Positions 1 through 7,726 of a stretch of DNA of 49,418 bases are shown here, piece by piece. A program made the translations under genes and the position numbers. The stretch is from NCBI RefSeq assembly GCF_001056295.1, contig NZ_JVMD01000021.1, forward strand, positions 1-49,418, written 5' to 3'. A model generated the notes under the pieces. The model was not told the DNA's origin. It made no database searches and saw only the letters and a list, made by a program, of their open reading frames with translations. Origin of the DNA: Corynebacterium halotolerans (lineage in GTDB: Bacteria; Actinomycetota; Actinomycetes; Mycobacteriales; Mycobacteriaceae). Positions within the stretch are counted from its first letter, which is position 1, and each line of letters opens with the position of its first letter.

Positions 1-127
1 CATGTCGATTCCCCCACGGTGGCGAAAAGAAACTGGAACTGGAACTGGAAACTGCTCGCACTGCTTGGCGTTGCGCCTTGGAAGCCGGCCCATTATCCCC
101 ATCCCGCTTCACCAAAGATGATACACG

Positions 128-151
128 TGTTCGACCAATATCGCTCGAACA
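128..151. promoter_or_regulatory. 7-bp inverted repeat, possible operator
   Basis: TGTTCGA at 128-134 and its exact complement TCGAACA at 145-151 are separated by 10 bases in a comparatively AT-rich stretch. The half-sites are everted relative to an actinobacterial LexA box (TCGAAC-N4-GTTCGA), so this is not a normal SOS box. No gene starts clearly next to it, and its function is unknown. Confidence 0.3.
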
Positions 152-249
152 TGGCGTCACGTTTTCGCTTCTTTTCGCACCACGAGACACTTTCGCATCA
201 CGCGGGGTGGCGCGCGTAAGACTCGCACGTATCGGCGACTAGCGCCGGC

Positions 250-301
250 CGGCACGTACTGGATGCCATGTGTGTAGTCGGCACGTACTGGATGCCATGT
301 G
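250..301. repeat. Tandem direct repeat, 23-bp unit at 29-bp period
   Basis: The same 23 bases (beginning CGGCACGTACTGG and ending GCCATGTG) occur at 250-272 and 279-301, separated by 6 unrelated bases. There are only two copies and no third copy or leader, so a CRISPR array is excluded. The repeat lies in the 559-bp stretch at the left edge that has no supported gene. It may be a slippage duplication or a paired protein-binding site. Confidence 0.6.
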
Positions 302-504
302 GGTGGCGGGTTGCGGTTGCCCGCAGGTCGGGAGGGCTCGCGTCCAGGTGGAGGCAGCGCAGTGCGGGGAGCAAAGGGCGAGAATCGGAGTTGTTGGCGG
401 ACCATAGTTGCGGCGCCGCATGTCGGGCCGCAGATCCATCCCACCACCAGGCCCCTCCCCTTCCACGCCGGCACGTCGCAAAGCAAGCACCCACGCACGC
501 GAAA

Positions 505-534
505 GGCCCGCGCCAACCGACGCCGGCGCGGGCC
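505..534 (-). terminator. Probable terminator of the left-hand operon
   Basis: A perfect 10-bp stem (GGCCCGCGCC with GGCGCGGGCC) and a 10-base loop begin 25 bases after the stop codon of the 560-1216 gene. On the minus strand the stem is followed by only three T residues, so it is a weak rho-independent type, though the position fits the end of the long minus-strand gene run. Confidence 0.55.
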
Positions 535-559
535 AGGGCCAGGGCCAAGAGCGCCGAAG

Positions 560-1216
560 CTACGCGGTGACGGCCTCGTCCAACGGCACATCGCCGTCGA
601 GGAACGCGATCTCGCGGGCGCCGCCGAGCTCGCCGAAACGACCCACCACATGCGCGATCATCGCCGCGACGGTGGCGCGGGCGGTGGTGCGCCCGACGCC
701 CTCGGGCACCTCGGAATCGTCGCCGACGTACACGTTGCCGGCGGGCTCCTCGGTCAACGCACCCGGCTTCAGGATCACGTACCGCAGCCCCGACTCCCGC
801 AGATGCTCGTCGGCGGCGGCCTTCGCGTCGGCGTAATGGACGAACGGGTTGTCCTCCGGCACGCCATGATCGCGGCGCGCGCCCCAATACGACACCATCA
901 CGTACCCCGCCTCGCGCGGGCAGGCGTCCATCGACGCGATAGCCGCGTCCTCGTCGACGGCCTTCGTCCGCCGCGGATCGCCCCCGCCGGCGCCGGCCGA
1001 CCACACGACCAGATCCGTCCCCTCCAGCAGCGACGCCCACCCGCCGGCGTCCAACCGCTCGATGTCGGCGACGTGCGGCTCGGCGCCCGCCGCCTCCACC
1101 TCGTCGGCGTGATCCGGGTTGCGGATCACCCCGACGACCTCATGCCCCGCGGCCGACAGCAGCGGTAGCGCCCGCAGCGCGACTTTTCCGTGTGCTCCGA
1201 TGACGTGGATTCGCAT
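560..1216 (-). CDS. NAD(P)-binding SDR-type sugar epimerase/oxidoreductase-like protein
   Basis: The product has 218 residues. The N-terminus carries a Rossmann dinucleotide-binding signature (IGAHGKV, residues about 6-12) after the first beta strand, as in atypical short-chain dehydrogenases of the NAD(P)H-binding/NmrA-like group. A YADAK segment near residue 128 resembles the YxxxK active-site pair, and RYVILKPGALTEE is the usual later strand of this family. The substrate cannot be read from the sequence; members include flavin reductase-like and NAD-dependent epimerase-like proteins. The ATG lies 27 bases after the uvrD2 stop, so the gene is probably last in the operon, and a hairpin follows it. 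Family call is firm, function open. Confidence 0.8.
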   Translation of the reverse strand: MRIHVIGAHGKVALRALPLLSAAGHEVVGVIRNPDHADEVEAAGAEPHVADIERLDAGGWASLLEGTDLVVWSAGAGGGDPRRTKAVDEDAAIASMDACPREAGYVMVSYWGARRDHGVPEDNPFVHYADAKAAADEHLRESGLRYVILKPGALTEEPAGNVYVGDDSEVPEGVGRTTARATVAAMIAHVVGRFGELGGAREIAFLDGDVPLDEAVTA

Positions 1217-1243
1217 GGCCCCACGCTACCGACTTCCCCCGCT

Positions 1244-3367
1244 TCACGACGACGCGATCAGCGCCAGCAGCTGCGCCCCGAACCTCTCGAATTTCACGGG
1301 GCCGATGCCCGGCACCGCCAACAGCTCCGCGGGCTCCGACGGGCGTGCCTCGGCGATGGCGGCGAGGGTGGCGTCGGAAAACACCACGTAGGCGGGCACG
1401 GACATCTCGCGGGCGGTTTCCGCGCGCCAGGCGCGGATGGTCTCCACCAGCTGCGGGTCGACGTCCGACGGGCACGCCGAGCACCGGCCGATGATCCGCT
1501 CCGCGTTCGTGGTCAGGCGCCCGCCGCACGTGCGGCACGTCGTGGGCTTCTTCTTGGCCGGTTGCGGGGCGGCGGCCGTCGCCAAGCCGGGGACGTCCAG
1601 CCCCTCCAGGAAGCGGCTGCGGCGCCGGGTGCGGCGCCCGCCCTCCTGCCGCGACAGGGACCACGACAGCTCGAGGTGCTCGCGGGCGCGGGTGACGCCG
1701 ACGTAGAGCAGGCGGCGCTCCTCCTCGACGTCCTGCGAATCGTCGCCCTTCTTCAGCGCGTGCTGGATGGGGATGTTGCCGTCGGTCAGGCCGACCAGGA
1801 ACACCGCGTCCCACTCCAGGCCCTTCGCCGCGTGGAGGCTGGCCAGCGTCACGCCCTGCACCGTCGGCGGCTGCTTCGCCTGCTGGCGGGTGCGAAGCTG
1901 GCCCAGCAGGCCCTCGATGCGCAGCTCCGGGTCGGCGTGGACCAGTTCCTCGCACAGGTCGGCCAGCGCGCCCAGCGACTGCCAGCGCTCGCGGGCCTGG
2001 GCGCCCTCGGGCTCCTCCTTGGTCAGGCCCAGCGGCACCAGCGTCTCGCGGACCAGGGCCGACAGTTTCCGGCCTCGCAACGCCTCGCCCGTGGTGCCCG
2101 CCGAACCGTCGCCGTTGGTGGCCACGTCCGGGCGCCGCGCCACGCGGATCAGTTCCGCGACGGCCTGCTTGATTTCCGGGCGCTGGTAGAAGCCCTCGCC
2201 GCCGCGCACCTGGTACGGGATCGCCGCCTCGCTGAGCGCCTGCTCGAACACCGCCGACTGCGCGTTGACGCGGTAGAGCACCGCGATCTCCGACGCCGGG
2301 ACGCCGGAGTCCATGAGCCTGCGGATCTGCCTTGCGACGACCCGCGCCTCCTGCGGTTCATCGTCGTACTCGGTGTAGCCGGGCTCGGGGCCGTCGGGGC
2401 GCTGGCCCACCAGCTTCAGCCGCGACCCCGCCAGGCGCCCCTTCGCCTTCCCGATGACCTCGTTGGCCAGGTGCACCACCTGCGGCGTCGAACGGTAGTC
2501 GCGCTGCAGGCGCACGACGGTGGCGTCGGGGAAACGGCGCGAGAAGCCCATCAGGTACTCCGGCGTGGCGCCGGTGAACGAATAAATGGTCTGATTGGCG
2601 TCCCCGACCACGGTGAGATCGTCGCGCTCGCCCAGCCACGCGTCGAGCACGCGCTGCTGCAGCGGGGTGACGTCCTGGTACTCGTCGACGACGAAGCTGC
2701 GGTACTGGGCGCGGAACTCCTCCGCCACCGCCCGCGAATTCTCCATCGCCCCGGCGGTGTGCAGCAGCAGGTCGTCGAAGTCGAGCAACATGCCCTCGGG
2801 CGAGGTCTTCATGTCCTCGTACGTCCGGTAGGCCGCCGCGAGCTTGTCGGCGGGAACGGGGGCGACGCGCCCGCGCTTGTCGACGGCCGCCGCATAGCCC
2901 TCCGGCGTCACCAGCGACGCCTTCGCCCACTCGATTTCGCCCATGACGTCGCGGATGGTCTCCTTGCCGGAGTCCAGGCCGGTGGCGCGCACCGCCCGGG
3001 CGACGACGGAGAACTTGTTGTCCAGCAGCCGCCACGGCAAATCGCCGGCGACCTGCGGCCAGAAGTACCGCAGCTGCCGCAGCGCCGCCGAGTGGAACGT
3101 CCGCGCCTGCACGCCCGCAGTGCCCATCGCGGTGAGGCGGTCGCGCATCTCGCCCGCCGCGCGGGCGGTGAACGTCACCGCCAGGATCTTCTGCGGCTGC
3201 ACGAACCCCGACCGGATCAGGTGGTCGATGCGGTGGGTGATGGTGCGGGTCTTGCCGGTGCCGGCGCCCGCCAGAATGCACACGGGGCCCAGCGGCGCCG
3301 TGGCCGCCTCCAGCTGATCCGGGTCGAGGGAGATCGCGCCGCCGAAGGCGGGGTCACTTGCCGGCAT
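1244..3367 (-). CDS. uvrD2: ATP-dependent DNA helicase UvrD2 (HRDC-containing)
   Basis: A superfamily 1 3'-5' DNA helicase of 707 residues. Visible motifs are the Q-motif region, Walker A AGAGTGKT (about 33-40), Walker B DEYQD, GDANQTIYSF (motif III), YRSTPQVV (motif IV) and VGVTRAREHL (motif VI). Near residues 595-620 are two CxxC pairs (TCRTC and RCSAC), followed by an HRDC domain (about 630-705, with VPGIGPVKFERFG). A tetracysteine linker plus HRDC domain is the hallmark of mycobacterial UvrD2, a repair and replication helicase. Its ATG overlaps the end of the channel gene by 14 bases, implying coupled translation. In M. tuberculosis nudC sits between these two genes; it is absent here. 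Confidence 0.95.
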   Translation of the reverse strand: MPASDPAFGGAISLDPDQLEAATAPLGPVCILAGAGTGKTRTITHRIDHLIRSGFVQPQKILAVTFTARAAGEMRDRLTAMGTAGVQARTFHSAALRQLRYFWPQVAGDLPWRLLDNKFSVVARAVRATGLDSGKETIRDVMGEIEWAKASLVTPEGYAAAVDKRGRVAPVPADKLAAAYRTYEDMKTSPEGMLLDFDDLLLHTAGAMENSRAVAEEFRAQYRSFVVDEYQDVTPLQQRVLDAWLGERDDLTVVGDANQTIYSFTGATPEYLMGFSRRFPDATVVRLQRDYRSTPQVVHLANEVIGKAKGRLAGSRLKLVGQRPDGPEPGYTEYDDEPQEARVVARQIRRLMDSGVPASEIAVLYRVNAQSAVFEQALSEAAIPYQVRGGEGFYQRPEIKQAVAELIRVARRPDVATNGDGSAGTTGEALRGRKLSALVRETLVPLGLTKEEPEGAQARERWQSLGALADLCEELVHADPELRIEGLLGQLRTRQQAKQPPTVQGVTLASLHAAKGLEWDAVFLVGLTDGNIPIQHALKKGDDSQDVEEERRLLYVGVTRAREHLELSWSLSRQEGGRRTRRRSRFLEGLDVPGLATAAAPQPAKKKPTTCRTCGGRLTTNAERIIGRCSACPSDVDPQLVETIRAWRAETAREMSVPAYVVFSDATLAAIAEARPSEPAELLAVPGIGPVKFERFGAQLLALIASS

Positions 3368-4439
3368 CCGGATCGGATTCCTCCTTGAGCACGCGGCGGA
3401 CGAAGAGCAGCCGGTCGCCCGGCTCGACGGACTCGCACTCCGGCGAGTCGATGCGGTACAGCTCGCCGGAGCGCACCACGCCCAGCACGATGTCCGCCAG
3501 GTGGCGCGGGTTGGCGCCGATCTCCTCCTCGGTGACCAGGCGCTCGGCGACCGAGAAGCCTTCGTCGGGGCTGAGCAGGTCCTCCATCATCTCCACGACG
3601 GAGGGGGTGACCGTGGCCAGGCCGAGCATGCGGCCGGCGGTCTCCGAGGAGATGACCACCTGGTCGGCGCCGGACTGGGTGAGCAGGTGCCGGTTCTCCG
3701 ACTCGCGCACCGAGGCGACGATGGTCGCGCCGGGGGCGATCTCGCGCACCGACAGGGTCACCAGCACCGCCGTGTCGTCCTTGTTCGGGGCGACGACGAC
3801 GGACCTCGCCCGCGGGACGCCCGCGAGTTTGAGCACGTCCGCCTTCGTCGCCGAACCGTGGACCGTGACCAGGCCGCGCACGCCGGCCTGGTCGAGCGCC
3901 CCCTGGTCCTTGTCCACCACGACGATCTCCGAGGGGTCGACGCCGTCGGCGAGCAGCGCCGCGATGGCGGAGCGGCCCTTCGTGCCGTAGCCGATGACGA
4001 CGGTGTGGTTGCGCATTTGCTTCCTCCAACGCTGGATCTGCAGTGCCCGGCGGGACTCCTCCGTCAGCACCGTGAGGGTCGTGCCGACCAAGAGGGCCAG
4101 GAACACCACGCGCAGCGGGGTGATGATCAGGATGTTCAGGATGCGGGCCCGCTCCGTCACGGGCGTGATGTCGCCGTAGCCCGTCGTCGACAGCGACACC
4201 GCCGAGTAGTACAGCGCGTCGACGAAGCTCAGCGGCTCCGTGTAGCCGCCCTTGTCCAGGTAGACGACGATCGCCGCGATGAGCAGCATCGCCAGCGCGT
4301 AGCTCAGGCGCCGCACGATCAGCCGCCACGGCCCCCTCCGCGCCGCCTCCGGCATGCGGATGACGCCCAGCAGAGCGTGATCCGGGAGATCGTCCAGCTC
4401 GATGTCGGCGCCGAACCGATCGCGGATCTTGTCGCGCAT
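3354..4439 (-). CDS. Two-TM potassium channel with RCK/TrkA domains
   Basis: The 361-residue product is an inner-membrane ion channel. Two hydrophobic segments (about 42-60 and 95-120) flank a pore loop with the K+ selectivity filter STTGYGD. A cytosolic RCK/TrkA-N domain follows, with a Rossmann motif VVIGYGTKGRS (about 148-158), and then a TrkA-C domain to the end. This resembles MthK-type prokaryotic K+ channels and is orthologous by position to M. tuberculosis Rv3200c, annotated there as a cation transporter. It starts 2 bases after the adnB stop and overlaps uvrD2, so it is locked inside a DNA-repair operon. Why an ion channel sits there is unknown. Ligand and regulation cannot be read from the sequence. 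Confidence 0.9.
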   Translation of the reverse strand: MRDKIRDRFGADIELDDLPDHALLGVIRMPEAARRGPWRLIVRRLSYALAMLLIAAIVVYLDKGGYTEPLSFVDALYYSAVSLSTTGYGDITPVTERARILNILIITPLRVVFLALLVGTTLTVLTEESRRALQIQRWRKQMRNHTVVIGYGTKGRSAIAALLADGVDPSEIVVVDKDQGALDQAGVRGLVTVHGSATKADVLKLAGVPRARSVVVAPNKDDTAVLVTLSVREIAPGATIVASVRESENRHLLTQSGADQVVISSETAGRMLGLATVTPSVVEMMEDLLSPDEGFSVAERLVTEEEIGANPRHLADIVLGVVRSGELYRIDSPECESVEPGDRLLFVRRVLKEESDPDAGK

Positions 4440-4441
4440 CG

Positions 4442-7400
4442 TCAGCCACCTTTCCTCGTCGTGTCCGCGACGAGCTCTCGCATCGCCTCGTCCAACTCTA
4501 GCCGGTCGGACAGATCCCGCCCGGCCGGTTCCACGGTCACGTCCTCGGCGATGTAGTGGAACGCCGCGCGCACGTCTTCGGGGGCGATGTCCTCCCCCAT
4601 CGCGCGGCGCCGGTCGGCCCAGGCGATGCGGTACACGGCCAGCTGCAGCGCCGCCTGCCGGGCCTTTTCCCCGACCGGCCGCCGCCCCGTCTTCCAGTCG
4701 ACGACCATCCACCGCCCGTCGATCCGGAACACCGCGTCGATGCGCCCGACGATGCGCCGGCCGCCGACGCCGATGTCGAACGGCTCCTCCACGAAGGCCG
4801 GCGTCAGATCCGCCCACCGGCTCCCCGCGAATTTCTCCTTCAGCTTTTCGACGGCCACGTCCGCGCCTTCGCCGTCTCCGTCGATTGCGGCGAACAGGTC
4901 GTCGTCGTCAAGCAGAACCGCGGAACCGAAACGGTTCTCCAGCCACGCGTGGAAAGCCGTGCCGCGGCGCGCGAACCGGTTCGGCTTGTACGGCAGGGGC
5001 CGGGCGCGGCGGCGCGCGAAGGCCGCCGGGTCGGCGCGCAGGGCCTGGTACTCGCTGGTGGACAACTGCACCGGCATCGGCACCGACACCGCCTCGGCGC
5101 GGGCGCGGCGGCGTTCCTCCAAGAGCATGGAGACTTCGTCGTCCCACACGCGGGAGATGTCGCCGTCGATGGGTTCGGACCCGTCGGGCTCGCCGGCGCG
5201 CACCAGCTCCGCGGCACGTTCGAGCACGGCGCGGCGCCCGGGGTCCGGGGCGGCGGGCCAGGCGACGCCCTCCGCATCGGGGACGGGCAGGGGTTCGCCG
5301 GGGGCCTCGCCGACCCACGTCTCCACCGCGTCCGGGCGCAGCGCGCGCAGCGACTCCAGGTGCGCCGACGGGCCGTCGGGCTTCTTTCGGCCGGGCGTCA
5401 TGCGCTGGCTGCCGGACACCAGCAGCGTGTCCTCCGCGCGGGTGACGGCGACGTAGAACAGCCGGTCGGCCTCGGCGACCTTCGCCGCGCGGTACTCCGC
5501 CCTGTGCTCGTCGAGGGCCGCCGCCAGCTCGCTCTGGTTCTCCGCCGCCGAGGTGTCCAGCACGGGCGCGCCGTCGCCGGACTCCCCCTCGGCCACGGCG
5601 TCGGAGGGCAGCAGCTGCGGCTTGGTCAGCCACGTGTCCACCATGACGTCGTCGTAGACCGACGCGCACACGTGGGGCACCGCCACGACGTTCCATTCCA
5701 GGCCCTTGGCCTTGTGCACGGTCATGATTTCCACGCGGTCGCCCTTCATCCGCGTCTTGCCGGGCTCCAGGCCCTTGTCGTGGGCGGCCGCACGGTCCAG
5801 GTACCCCAGGAACGCGGTCAGCTCACCGCCGAGGCGCCGCGAGAAATCCGCCGCCACCTCGGTGAACCTGTCCAGGTGCACGGTGCCCGCGCCTCCGCCC
5901 GCCGCGGCCTCCACGCGAATGCCGAACGCCTCCTCGATGTCCGCGATGAGCTCCGGCAGCGGCTTGCGCAGCGAAAACCGGCGCAGGTTGCGCAGCGCCG
6001 CCGACAGTTCGGCGATGCGCCGGGCACCCTCCTCCGAATAGCCCGGCGCGGACTCGCCCTCGTCGCGCAGCGCGGGGTCGGCGACGGCGTGGCCCAGGCG
6101 GGTCGGCGGGGTCGCCCGTTCCCGCGCCACCGCCGCCAGATCGGCGTCGAGGGCGGACAGGGGGCCGTCGACCTCCTCCTGCGGTTCGTCGTCGTCGCGC
6201 GCGTACCGGGCGAGCTGCCGGGCGCGGCGGCCGAGCGCGGCGATGTCGGCGGTGCCCAGCGGGGCGCGCGGCCACGTGAGCATCCGCAGCATCGCCCGGT
6301 CGTCCGCCGGGTCCGCCAGAACCCGCAGGCAGGCGATGACGTCAAGGATCTCCGTCAGCGTCAGCAGCCCCGCCAGCCCGACGATTTCGGCGGGCACCCC
6401 GGCGGCGGTCAGCGCGTCGAGGATCGCCGCCGAGTGCTTGTTCTTCCGCACCAGGACAGCCGCGGTGATCGGCCGGCCCTCCTCGCGGGCGGCGCGGAAC
6501 TCCTCCGCCATGTGGCCGGCGACCCACTCCAGCTCCTCGTCGGCCGTCGCGTGCAGGGCCAGCCGCACCGTGCCCCGGCCGGCGCCGCGCCGCGGGGTCA
6601 GCTCCTCGACCGTGCGCGGGCCGGCGCCGAACGCGCGGGCGGAGACGTCGTTGGCCAGCTCCAGCACCGACGACGGGTTGCGCCACGACGTCAGCAGCTG
6701 CTTCTTCTCCGCCGGGCGGCCGTCGGGCCAGGGGAAGTCGGTGACGAAGCGCGTCAGATTCGCCGCCGTCGCGCCCCGCCATTCGTAGATCGCCTGCATC
6801 GGGTCGCCGACGGCCGTGACCGCCGTGCCCGCGAACAGCGCGCGCAGCAGCACGCGCTGGGCGTGCGAGGTGTCCTGGTACTCGTCGAGCATGACCACGC
6901 GGAACCGCCTGCGCTCCGCCGCGCCGACCTCCGCGATGCCGTCGGCAAGCCGCGCGGCCATGGCCATCTGCCTGCCGAACGTCACCGCCCCCTCGTCCTC
7001 GTGCCGCCGCCGCAGCTCCCCCACCAGCGGCAGCAGCGCGAGCCGGTCCCGCTGCGCGCGCAGCGGCGCCTCCAGCTTCGAGTGGAGGTCCCTGCGCTGC
7101 CGCGGGGCCTTCGGCGTCTGCACGATGTTCGCGATGAACGCCTCCGTCTGCTCGCGCACCTCGTCGACCGACGCGAGGTTGGAGTCGATCTCCTCGGACA
7201 GCGTCATCAGCTTTCCGACGAGGTCGGCCACGCCGAGTTCCGTCTCGATGGAGCCCCGGTCGCGGACCAGTTCCCACGCCATCTGCCACTGCGTCGCGCC
7301 GTCGAGGACCTCCGCGCCGGGTTCGGCGGGCAGCAGCAGGCCGTACTCGCGGACCAGGGATCCCGCATAGGCGTCGTAGGTGGACACCTCGGGGGCGATG

Positions 7401-7726
7401 ACCCGCAGCGCCTCGCGGACCTCCGGCGATGCGACGCGGTCGAAGGCGCGGCTGGCGGCCAGCGCGGCCAGACGCTCGCGGATGCGCTGGCCCAGCTCGC
7501 GGGCCGCCTTGCGCGTGAACGTCAGGCCCAGGACTTCCTCGGGCCGCACGAAGCCGTTGGCCACCAGCCACACCACGCGGGCGGCCATCGTTTCCGTCTT
7601 GCCCGCGCCCGCGCCGGCGACGACGAGCAGCGGCTCCGGCGGGGCGCCGATGACCTCCGCCTGCGCCTCGGTCGGCTGATGCGGCTGCCCGATCATGCGG
7701 GACAGCGTCACCGGATCGATGGTCAT
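4442..7726 (-). CDS. adnB: AdnB subunit of the AdnAB helicase-nuclease
   Basis: The 1094-residue product is a UvrD-like motor fused to a RecB-like nuclease. Motor motifs are Walker A AGAGAGKTE (about 36-44), LTFTRKAA (Ia), LDEYQDTSHAQRV (II), GDPMQAIYEWRGA (III), TSWRNPSSV (IV), MTVHKAKGLEWNVV and YVAVTRAEDTL (VI). The C-terminal PD-(D/E)XK nuclease keeps FHAWLE, VGRIDAVF and VVDWKTG with the later QLAVYR helix, so the active-site Asp and Lys residues are present. In mycobacteria AdnB is the leading motor of the AdnAB heterodimer, which resects double-strand breaks in place of RecBCD or AddAB. The start codon overlaps the adnA stop (ATGA), which suits 1:1 subunit synthesis. Confidence 0.96.
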   Translation of the reverse strand: MTIDPVTLSRMIGQPHQPTEAQAEVIGAPPEPLLVVAGAGAGKTETMAARVVWLVANGFVRPEEVLGLTFTRKAARELGQRIRERLAALAASRAFDRVASPEVREALRVIAPEVSTYDAYAGSLVREYGLLLPAEPGAEVLDGATQWQMAWELVRDRGSIETELGVADLVGKLMTLSEEIDSNLASVDEVREQTEAFIANIVQTPKAPRQRRDLHSKLEAPLRAQRDRLALLPLVGELRRRHEDEGAVTFGRQMAMAARLADGIAEVGAAERRRFRVVMLDEYQDTSHAQRVLLRALFAGTAVTAVGDPMQAIYEWRGATAANLTRFVTDFPWPDGRPAEKKQLLTSWRNPSSVLELANDVSARAFGAGPRTVEELTPRRGAGRGTVRLALHATADEELEWVAGHMAEEFRAAREEGRPITAAVLVRKNKHSAAILDALTAAGVPAEIVGLAGLLTLTEILDVIACLRVLADPADDRAMLRMLTWPRAPLGTADIAALGRRARQLARYARDDDEPQEEVDGPLSALDADLAAVARERATPPTRLGHAVADPALRDEGESAPGYSEEGARRIAELSAALRNLRRFSLRKPLPELIADIEEAFGIRVEAAAGGGAGTVHLDRFTEVAADFSRRLGGELTAFLGYLDRAAAHDKGLEPGKTRMKGDRVEIMTVHKAKGLEWNVVAVPHVCASVYDDVMVDTWLTKPQLLPSDAVAEGESGDGAPVLDTSAAENQSELAAALDEHRAEYRAAKVAEADRLFYVAVTRAEDTLLVSGSQRMTPGRKKPDGPSAHLESLRALRPDAVETWVGEAPGEPLPVPDAEGVAWPAAPDPGRRAVLERAAELVRAGEPDGSEPIDGDISRVWDDEVSMLLEERRRARAEAVSVPMPVQLSTSEYQALRADPAAFARRRARPLPYKPNRFARRGTAFHAWLENRFGSAVLLDDDDLFAAIDGDGEGADVAVEKLKEKFAGSRWADLTPAFVEEPFDIGVGGRRIVGRIDAVFRIDGRWMVVDWKTGRRPVGEKARQAALQLAVYRIAWADRRRAMGEDIAPEDVRAAFHYIAEDVTVEPAGRDLSDRLELDEAMRELVADTTRKGG

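Noticed and set aside
128..151. SOS box
   Set aside because: The half-sites are in everted order (GTTCGA...TCGAAC) with a 10-base centre, unlike a LexA site.
19..219. Open frame of 66 codons starting with GTG at the left edge
   Set aside because: It begins with a short GGAACT repeat, has no ribosome site and no recognisable motif. It is more likely chance.
250..301. CRISPR-like direct repeat
   Set aside because: There are only two copies with a 6-base gap, no spacers of CRISPR length and no cas genes in the window.
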